A DNA stretch of 5,404 nt, taken from assembly GCA_002367255.1 (NCBI GenBank), contig DFBD01000100.1, forward strand, positions 705-6,108, in the 5' to 3' direction. Shown piece by piece: positions 1 to 4,962 of the stretch. The DNA comes from Rhodobacterales bacterium UBA3089. Its GTDB lineage: Bacteria > Pseudomonadota > Alphaproteobacteria > Rhodobacterales > Rhodobacteraceae. Made by a program: the position numbers and the translations under genes. How positions within the stretch are numbered: the stretch's first letter is position 1; each line of letters begins with the position of its first letter. A model generated the notes under the pieces. The model was given only the letters and a program-made list of their open reading frames with translations, did no database searches and was not told where the DNA came from.

Positions 1-308
1 AGGCGATGGGATGCGGCGAGGATGTCGATGTTGCGGCGGTCATAATTGATGACCTCGTCACGACGCCAATCCCGCATGAAATGGCTGATTTCTGTCAGGG
101 CGGGGGTAATATATTCACCCTCAATCCAGTAAATTGTATCGATTGTTTCACCAGTACGCTTGTTCTGCATACTAATACGCCGCACATCGCCTGCGCTGCG
201 CAAAAAGCCTGCTGCATTCGCATAAACCGGAGCGGACGAAATGACTGCGACACCTGCAAAAGCGCCTAAAAACCGCCGTCGCGATGTTGTTACATCATTA
301 GATTTCAT
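1..308 (-). CDS. DUF882 / YcbK (MepK-like) murein endopeptidase, Tat-exported, 3' end cut off
   Basis: Only the first 102 codons are visible; the gene runs off the left edge. It starts at an ATG (308-306) with a GAGG nine bases upstream (321-318). Residues 9-15 read SRRRFLG, a good twin-arginine motif. A hydrophobic stretch follows (about 16-26), with a likely signal-peptidase site after the PVYA at 27-30. The mature part (RRISMQNKRTGE, then YWIEGEYI, then HFMRDWRRDE) resembles the start of the DUF882/YcbK family (peptidase M15-like). In E. coli the family member MepK is a periplasmic zinc endopeptidase reported to cleave 3-3 (mDAP-mDAP) peptidoglycan cross-links. The zinc ligands would lie beyond the edge and cannot be checked. 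It is divergent from the L,D-transpeptidase gene, whose product makes such cross-links. Family assignment is firm; the precise activity is inferred. Confidence 0.88.
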   Translation of the reverse strand, partial: MKSNDVTTSRRRFLGAFAGVAVISSAPVYANAAGFLRSAGDVRRISMQNKRTGETIDTIYWIEGEYITPALTEISHFMRDWRRDEVINYDRRNIDILAASHR

Positions 309-333
309 AGTAGACTGCCTCGTCTCAATTCAT

Positions 334-350
334 TGATCGTATACCGATCA
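334..350. promoter_or_regulatory. 17-bp inverted repeat, candidate operator for the DUF882 gene
   Basis: TGATCG and CGATCA form perfect 6-bp arms around a 5-nt spacer (TATAC). On the minus strand the hexamer TATGAT (352-347) differs from the sigma-70 -10 consensus at one base and overlaps the repeat. An operator across a -10 and start site is a common repressor arrangement. No good -35 is visible at the right distance. The symmetry is seen; the role is inferred. Confidence 0.35.
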
Positions 351-363
351 TATTTATGTCTGC

Positions 364-411
364 TTAACTATGTACGCTTATGACACATTAACTATGTATG
401 CTTATGGCACA
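364..411. repeat. 24-bp tandem repeat, two copies
   Basis: Two adjacent 24-bp copies (364-387 and 388-411) agree at 22 of 24 positions, differing at positions 12 (C/T) and 20 (A/G). A shorter related 12-mer (TATGTCTGCTTA, 355-366) precedes them, so the core TATGTNNGCTTA occurs three times, with spacings of 14 and 24 bp. The pair lies immediately upstream of the candidate -10 of the DUF882 gene. It could be a double binding site for a regulator or a simple slippage duplication. Confidence 0.75.
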
Positions 412-560
412 AAGCGACTCGCAAGCCAAGTGGCAGTTTTGTCCTGCTTTCTATAGCAAGCAAGAATGCGCGCATCTGACGAAACTGTGAACATCATTCG
501 GTTGGTCTCGTTCTGTTCTGCTGTTATGTAACCTTTATCCCACAATGGGCGACATTCTGC

Positions 561-582
561 CGAGAAAGCCGCTTTTTTCTCG
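561..582. promoter_or_regulatory. Inverted repeat in the L,D-transpeptidase promoter region
   Basis: CGAGAAA (561-567) and TTTCTCG (576-582) are perfect 7-bp arms around an 8-nt spacer. If the TACAAT at 590-595 is a -10 box, the -35 position (about 567-572) falls inside this repeat, and no recognisable -35 hexamer is present there. That fits a site where a regulator acts. The alternative is a hairpin in a longer leader transcript if transcription starts further upstream. Confidence 0.35.
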
Positions 583-589
583 ATACCAC

Positions 590-595
590 TACAAT
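590..595 (+). promoter_or_regulatory. Candidate -10 box of the L,D-transpeptidase/lpxD operon
   Basis: TACAAT differs from TATAAT at one base and would give a leader of roughly 45 nt. A competing candidate upstream is TTGGTC (502-507), 17 nt, then TATGTA (525-530). Neither is strong, and the choice cannot be settled by eye. Confidence 0.25.
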
Positions 596-638
596 GAACG
601 TGTAGGTAGCATCGGACTGAGTTTTTTTTAAGTGTTTT

Positions 639-643
639 AGGGG
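639..643 (+). promoter_or_regulatory. Ribosome binding site of the L,D-transpeptidase gene
   Basis: AGGGG lies five bases before the ATG at 649, directly after a T-rich leader (eight T at 622-629). It supports this ATG as the start. Confidence 0.6.
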
Positions 644-648
644 CAACA

Positions 649-2307
649 ATGTATCAATTTAGCAACGGTTTCTGTCTGCGAAATATATTCTTCGCAATTT
701 CCACCGTAACCCTGTGCGTCACCTCGCCGGTATATGCACAAGAGACAACCACAGAAATGGTTGCCGAGCTTACATCGGAAGAGCGTTTCGGCGTAGCATT
801 GCAAGCAGCATTTGCGCAAGGTCGTAGCGATCTCGCCGATTTCGGTAACTTTTATGCCGCGCGGGATAACCAGCCGATCTGGGCCGATGGCAATCCTAAA
901 ACGATGCTTGCGTTGCTAACCGCAATCGAGCAGGCACCCGATCATGGCATGGCTTTGGGGCGGTACAATTTACCCGAACTTGAAACGTTGTGGATGGCGG
1001 GGAATACCCCCGAAGATATGGCCGCCTTAGAGGCCGCCGCTGCGCAATCGTATGTGTTGTTTGCCAAGGAGATATCCTCAGGTACTTTGGATCCGCTCTC
1101 GATCCACAGCGAGATGAACGCCACGCGGTATGTGCCTGAAACCACAGATGTTCTAGCCGGCGTTGCCGGCGCTGGTAATATGGCTGCACATTATAAAACG
1201 CTGCAACCGTCTGGTGCTGATTACGCGCAACTGCTGGATTTGAAAAAAGAACTGGAAACGCTGATTTCGTCGCAAGGCTGGGGGCCGCTTGTGCCGACTG
1301 GGCGCACATTGCGCCCGGGTAATACCAGTGATCGTGTCGTTGCTTTGCGCGTGCGCCTTAACCAGCGTGGGTATGTGCTGGAAGACCTGACATCCCGTTC
1401 TTACGATGATGCCCTGATCGAGGCGGTAAAGCTGTTCCAGACCGATTTCGGACTTAACGCTGATGGTCTTGTCGGGCCGCAGACACTTTCGTCTATCAAC
1501 GCGCAACCGGATGGTCGCCTGAAACAGGTTATCGTTAATCTGGAGCGTATCCGCTGGATGAATTACGATCTGGGCTCGCGTCATATCTATGTGAACATCC
1601 CGGATTTCACAGCTTCTGTAATGGATTACGGCGTTCCAACACTAAGTTTCCGCGTGGTGGTGGGGACAGGCAGCAATCAGACGGCCGAGTTCTCGGATGT
1701 GATGACGCATATGATTGCGAACCCGACGTGGCATGTGCCTTACAGTATTGCCTCGGAAGAGTATTTGCCTAAACTTCGGGCCGATCCGACAGTTTTACAG
1801 CGCAGTAACATTCGGATGTTGGTGCGTGGCTCCGGCCAGATTGTGGATTCATCTTCGATCGATTATTCGATGTTTACAGAAGACAATTTCCCGTTCGTAT
1901 TGCAACAACGCCCAAGTTCTGGAAACGCGTTGGGACGTGTGAAATTCATGTTCCCAAACAAATTCAATATCTATCTGCATGATACACCGTCCAAAAGCTT
2001 GTTTTCGCGGGATGCGCGGGCGTTCAGCCACGGTTGTGTACGTGTGCAAAAACCAATGGAGTTTGCTTACACGCTGCTGTCCTTGCAAGAGGACGACCCA
2101 GAGGCCGCATTCAAGCGCGCGTTGAATACGGGTAGGGAAACCCAGATTGATTTGGCGTCTCCGGTTCCGGTGCATATCGTTTATCGCACCGTCTGGATTG
2201 ATGATGCGGGCGAGGTGCAATATCGCCACGATGTCTATAATCGCGACCGCATGGTATTTGATGCTTTGGTAAATGCCGGGGTTACATTACCAGCACTTGA
2301 CAGCTAA
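649..2307 (+). CDS. YcbB/LdtD-type murein L,D-transpeptidase
   Basis: This 552-residue periplasmic enzyme is predicted to form 3-3 (mDAP-mDAP) peptidoglycan cross-links. Residues 1-30 look like a Sec signal peptide with a hydrophobic core and cleavage after VYA (28-30). An N-terminal scaffold domain follows (about 45-200; contains NFYAARDNQPIW). A PG_binding_1 domain spans about 218-285 (LRPGNTSDRV to GLVGPQTLSSIN). The YkuD catalytic domain begins near 312, with NPTWHVP at 358 and the YcbB-type capping insertion after it. The active site is complete: His444 in HDTPSK, then SHGCVRV with Ser460, His461, nucleophile Cys463 and Arg465, matching the family's H-X(14-17)-[S/T]HGC pattern. The length is a little under E. 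coli YcbB (615). It is the first gene of the plus-strand run and stands divergent from the DUF882 peptidase gene. The family is sure; the exact cross-link is inferred from YcbB homologues. Confidence 0.95.
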   Translation: MYQFSNGFCLRNIFFAISTVTLCVTSPVYAQETTTEMVAELTSEERFGVALQAAFAQGRSDLADFGNFYAARDNQPIWADGNPKTMLALLTAIEQAPDHGMALGRYNLPELETLWMAGNTPEDMAALEAAAAQSYVLFAKEISSGTLDPLSIHSEMNATRYVPETTDVLAGVAGAGNMAAHYKTLQPSGADYAQLLDLKKELETLISSQGWGPLVPTGRTLRPGNTSDRVVALRVRLNQRGYVLEDLTSRSYDDALIEAVKLFQTDFGLNADGLVGPQTLSSINAQPDGRLKQVIVNLERIRWMNYDLGSRHIYVNIPDFTASVMDYGVPTLSFRVVVGTGSNQTAEFSDVMTHMIANPTWHVPYSIASEEYLPKLRADPTVLQRSNIRMLVRGSGQIVDSSSIDYSMFTEDNFPFVLQQRPSSGNALGRVKFMFPNKFNIYLHDTPSKSLFSRDARAFSHGCVRVQKPMEFAYTLLSLQEDDPEAAFKRALNTGRETQIDLASPVPVHIVYRTVWIDDAGEVQYRHDVYNRDRMVFDALVNAGVTLPALDS

Positions 2308-2346
2308 AAGCGGGGAAGGTGGCCGGGTTGGCCGATTAACCCCCTC

Positions 2347-2351
2347 GGAGG
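2347..2351 (+). promoter_or_regulatory. Strong ribosome binding site that fixes a TTG start for lpxD
   Basis: GGAGG lies five bases before the TTG at 2357. The upstream in-frame ATG at 2273 has no comparable site and lies inside the L,D-transpeptidase gene. The protein family also begins at about this point. Confidence 0.8.
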
Positions 2352-2356
2352 CTCGA

Positions 2357-3445
2357 TTGCAAATTACCATAGCAAAACTGGCGCAAGCGTTGGGGGCGAA
2401 AGCCGTAGGCGATGTGGATCAGTTGATCTCCGGCCCGTGCGAACCAGGTGCTGCCGCAGCGGGTTTGATCGCACTGGCCATGGATGAATCCTATAGCGAA
2501 GCGTTGCAGCAAAGCGATGCGAGTGCCGCTATTCTTTGGCAAGGCGCGGATTGGAAGGCGTTGGGGTTAAGCGCTGCGATATTCGTACCCCGCCCACGTT
2601 ACGCCCTTTCGGGGATAACAGCTGTGTTCGGAGTGGAGCCGGAGATCGCTAAAGGTATCCACCCGACTGCTGTTATCGACCCGAGTGCGAACATTGGGGA
2701 AAACCCCTCCATTGGCCCGTTTGTCGTTATCGGCAAGGGCGTGAAGATTGGCCCAAATGCGCGAATTCTGTCCCACTCCAGCATCGCGGAAAACGCCATG
2801 ATCGGGGCGAATGCGTTGATCTTCGAAGGTGTGCGGATACGTGCCCGCGTAAAAATCGGCGATGATTTTATCTGCCAGTCCAATGCCGTGATCGGCGGGG
2901 ACGGGTTCTCGTTCGTGACGCCCGAGGCCGGCGCGATTGAGGCCGCGCGCAGCATGTCGCAAGAAATCACTGGCGGTACAGATGAATATGCGCGGATCAA
3001 CTCGCTTGGCACCGTAGTTATCGGGGATCGGGTGGAGGTCGGCGCAAACACCACCATTGATCGCGGTACGATTTCGAACACGGTGATCGGAACGGGAACG
3101 AAAATCGATAACCTTGTACAGGTTGGGCATAACGTTAAAGTGGGTAAACATTGTTTGCTGTGCGGCATGGCTGGCATCGCAGGCAGCGCGGTTTTGCACG
3201 ACCGTGTTATCCTGGGCGGGAACGCAGGGGTCATGGACCATGTGATCGTTGGCGCCAACTCGATCGCGACGGGCAAAGCCGCGATCCTGTCAAACGTGCC
3301 GCCTAACCGCGTGATGATGGGAAACCCGGCGGTTCCGATGAAAACCAGCATCGAAAGTTACAAGGCCCTGCGCCGATTGCCGCGATTAGCGCAAAAGCTC
3401 GCCGATTTAGAAAAACAGGTTTCAAAACTGGATACGACCGAGTAG
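2357..3445 (+). CDS. lpxD: LpxD: UDP-3-O-acylglucosamine N-acyltransferase (TTG start)
   Basis: LpxD transfers a 3-hydroxyacyl chain from acyl carrier protein to the 2-amine of UDP-3-O-acylglucosamine, the third step of lipid A synthesis, in the cytoplasm. From the TTG the protein has 362 residues, near the usual length. The N-terminal LpxD domain (about 1-95) ends in a VPRPRYAL segment. A left-handed hexapeptide-repeat domain follows from about residue 99 (IGENPSIGPFVVIGKGVKIG and further repeats). Conserved motifs include GGDGFSF, ANTTIDRGTI and VQVGHNV. His258 in the last aligns with catalytic His239 of E. coli LpxD, and His295 (VMDHVIVG) with His276. The C-terminal helix (YKALRRLPRLAQKLADLEKQ) resembles other Rhodobacterales LpxD proteins. 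Starting at the ATG at 2273 would add 28 atypical residues overlapping the previous gene. The neighbours are unusual: not bamA, fabZ and lpxA but an ACP and a ketosynthase, so this may be a second copy. Confidence 0.93.
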   Translation: MQITIAKLAQALGAKAVGDVDQLISGPCEPGAAAAGLIALAMDESYSEALQQSDASAAILWQGADWKALGLSAAIFVPRPRYALSGITAVFGVEPEIAKGIHPTAVIDPSANIGENPSIGPFVVIGKGVKIGPNARILSHSSIAENAMIGANALIFEGVRIRARVKIGDDFICQSNAVIGGDGFSFVTPEAGAIEAARSMSQEITGGTDEYARINSLGTVVIGDRVEVGANTTIDRGTISNTVIGTGTKIDNLVQVGHNVKVGKHCLLCGMAGIAGSAVLHDRVILGGNAGVMDHVIVGANSIATGKAAILSNVPPNRVMMGNPAVPMKTSIESYKALRRLPRLAQKLADLEKQVSKLDTTE

Positions 3446-3462
3446 AGGGATACTTGAGTCGA

Positions 3463-3470
3463 AAGAAGGA
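3463..3470 (+). promoter_or_regulatory. Ribosome binding site of the acyl carrier protein gene
   Basis: AAGAAGGA ends seven bases before the ATG at 3478. A possible in-frame TTG at 3454 has a GAGGGA (3445-3450) only three bases away, which is too close, and would add eight residues not expected at an ACP N-terminus. Confidence 0.65.
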
Positions 3471-3477
3471 ACGTCCA

Positions 3478-3744
3478 ATGACGCAAAGCGTACAGGATCA
3501 GGTCATTGCAATTATAGCTGAGCAAGCGGTTATGGATGTGTCCGAGGTGAAACTGGACGCGACCCTTGAAGGGTTGGGAATCGACTCTCTTGGTCTGGTA
3601 GAGGCCGTATTCGCAATCGAGGAAACCTTCGATGTGCAGGTTCCATTCAATGCGAATGACCCGGCGGATTCCCAGTTCGATATTACAAACGTACAATCGA
3701 TGATCAAGGCCGTTGAAGGTCTTGTTGCTGCGGCGGGCAATTAA
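3478..3744 (+). CDS. Specialised acyl carrier protein (NodF/AcpXL-like)
   Basis: This 88-residue acidic protein is an acyl carrier protein. The phosphopantetheine attachment site is Ser37 in LGIDSLGLVEAVFAIEE, with the DSL motif at 36-38. Helix I (about 4-17) and the strongly acidic recognition helix II (about 37-50) are easy to see. Compared with housekeeping AcpP, which has a short DEEAEK segment after the FDTEIP stretch, this protein has a longer loop (PFNANDPADSQFDI, about 56-69) before helix III. A longer loop in this place is also found in specialised carriers such as NodF and AcpXL. It lies 32 nt after lpxD and 6 nt before the ketosynthase gene, which suggests that it carries chains made by that enzyme, perhaps for the LpxD. 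It is unlikely to be the main fatty-acid ACP, which is normally next to fabG and fabF. Its cargo is not known. Confidence 0.9.
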   Translation: MTQSVQDQVIAIIAEQAVMDVSEVKLDATLEGLGIDSLGLVEAVFAIEETFDVQVPFNANDPADSQFDITNVQSMIKAVEGLVAAAGN

Positions 3745-3750
3745 ACCAGT

Positions 3751-4959
3751 ATGAAGCGCGTTGTTATCACCGGCCAAGGCGCCATCAGTTCACTAGGTAC
3801 GAGCGCGATCGCCACGATGGAGGGTATGCGCGAAGGCCGCCTTGGCATCTCGGATCTGGTGATACGAGACGTTGATCGGCTATCCGTCAAGATCGGTGGG
3901 CAGGTCCATGGGTACGACGGGGCCGATTATTTCAGCCGTCAGGAACTGGTCCTTTACGATAAGTTCACCCAATTTGCGCTGCTATCTGCGAAAGAGGCAA
4001 TGACGCAAAGCGGCTTGGATATAAGTGAAAACCTGTCACTGCGCTCTGGCGTTATTATGGGTACAGCTGGTGGGGGTTTGCATACGCAGGACGAAAACTA
4101 CCGGAATGTTTATGAGGCTGGCAAAAACCGCGTGCATCCGTTTGTGGTGCCGCGCCTGATGATGAATGCGGCGGCCAGCCATGTTTCCATGACGTACAAC
4201 TTGCAAGGCCCTGCTTATACGGTGGCCACGGCTTGCGCGTCATCGAACCACGCGATGGGGCAGGCGTTCCACATGATCCGTTCAGGTGCGACGGACGTGA
4301 TGTTGACCGGCGGTTCTGAAAGTATGCTGGTGTTCGGTGGTATCAAAGCCTGGGAAGGCTTGCGCGTGATGTCCAAGGATGCATGCCGCCCGTTTTCGGC
4401 CAATCGCAACGGCATGGTGCAGGGCGAGGGGGCGGCAGTATTCGTCTTTGAGGAATACGAGCACGCCAAGGCTCGTGGTGCTGAAATTCTGGCCGAGGTG
4501 ATTGGCTTTGCCATGACCTCGGATGCCGCCGATATTGTGACGCCTAACCAAGTTGGCGCGGCCCGGGCCATCAAAGGCGCGTTGCTGGATGCAGGACTGA
4601 ACGGTGACGAGGTTGGCTATATCAACGCGCACGGAACCGGCACGACGGTGAATGACAAGACTGAATGCGCAGCGGTGCGCGACGTTTTCGGGACGCATGC
4701 GGATAAGCTGATGATGTCCTCTACCAAATCCATGCATGGCCATTTGATTGGTGGTACGGGGGCAGTGGAAATGCTGGCCTGCGTGATGGCGCTGCGTGAC
4801 GGCGTAATAGCCCCAACAATCGGATACGAACAACCAGACCCCGCTTGCGATCTGGACGTAGTTCCAAATATTGCGCGTGACGCCAAGGTTAACGTCGCCT
4901 TAAGCAACGCCTTCGCGTTTGGCGGTTTGAACGCAGTGATAGCACTGCGTTCAATTTAA
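3751..4959 (+). CDS. Beta-ketoacyl-ACP synthase, FabF/NodE-like
   Basis: This 402-residue condensing enzyme is predicted to extend an ACP-bound acyl chain by two carbons with malonyl-ACP, in the cytoplasm. The catalytic set is complete: nucleophile Cys162 in TVATACASSNHA, His294 in NAHGTGTTVND, Lys326 in STKSMHGH, and His331 in the same motif. HPFVVPRLM (about 129-137) matches the usual FabF PFFVPR region. The gating loop near the end reads FAFGGLN (388-394), where E. coli FabF has FGFGGTN; I believe the Ala and Leu forms also occur in NodE-like enzymes. The start at 3751 gives the family's typical MKRVVITGQGAISSLG. It is only 6 nt after the ACP stop and lacks a clear Shine-Dalgarno site, so translation is probably coupled. 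The pair resembles NodF/NodE and the AcpXL-linked synthases, which make special acyl chains. The product here is unknown. Confidence 0.92.
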   Translation: MKRVVITGQGAISSLGTSAIATMEGMREGRLGISDLVIRDVDRLSVKIGGQVHGYDGADYFSRQELVLYDKFTQFALLSAKEAMTQSGLDISENLSLRSGVIMGTAGGGLHTQDENYRNVYEAGKNRVHPFVVPRLMMNAAASHVSMTYNLQGPAYTVATACASSNHAMGQAFHMIRSGATDVMLTGGSESMLVFGGIKAWEGLRVMSKDACRPFSANRNGMVQGEGAAVFVFEEYEHAKARGAEILAEVIGFAMTSDAADIVTPNQVGAARAIKGALLDAGLNGDEVGYINAHGTGTTVNDKTECAAVRDVFGTHADKLMMSSTKSMHGHLIGGTGAVEMLACVMALRDGVIAPTIGYEQPDPACDLDVVPNIARDAKVNVALSNAFAFGGLNAVIALRSI

Positions 4960-4962
4960 ATT
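4927..4962 (+). terminator. Hairpin terminator inside the end of the ketosynthase gene
   Basis: TTGAACGCAGTG (4927-4938) and CACTGCGTTCAA (4943-4954) form a perfect 12-bp stem with an ATAG loop. TTTAAATT follows. The stem lies in the last codons of the ketosynthase gene and ends just before its stop codon. The T-tract is weak, so this may be an inefficient or partly factor-dependent terminator. The same stem lies in the 3' flank of the convergent IalB gene, where it could stabilise or end that transcript too. Confidence 0.6.

Larger units (their letters stand above)
309..648. other. Divergent intergenic region with repeats and candidate promoters
   Basis: This 340-bp stretch separates the minus-strand DUF882 gene from the plus-strand L,D-transpeptidase gene and is visibly more AT-rich than the genes around it. 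It must hold the promoters of both. From left to right it contains a 17-bp inverted repeat (334-350), a 24-bp tandem repeat (364-411), a GACTC site of the CcrM GANTC type (416-420), an inverted repeat (561-582), a TACAAT hexamer (590-595) and a run of eight T (622-629) just before the ribosome binding site. I see no convincing small gene in it. Confidence 0.8.

Noticed and set aside
364..411. CRISPR array
   Set aside because: The two copies are directly adjacent with no spacers.
404..490. 28-codon plus-strand open frame in the intergenic region
   Set aside because: It has no ribosome binding site, begins inside the tandem repeat and shows no recognisable family or export signal.
589..629. 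CTACA/TGTAG hairpin before eight T, as a possible attenuator
   Set aside because: The stem has 5 bp and ends 16 nt before the T-run, too short and too far for an intrinsic terminator.
2325..2342. GGGTT-N8-AACCC hairpin between the transpeptidase gene and lpxD
   Set aside because: The stem has only 5 bp with no T-tract and does not cover the GGAGG, so neither a terminator nor a riboswitch is supported.
3454..3477. In-frame TTG start adding eight residues to the ACP
   Set aside because: The nearest Shine-Dalgarno-like site is only three bases away, whereas the ATG at 3478 has AAGAAGGA at good spacing and matches the usual ACP N-terminus.
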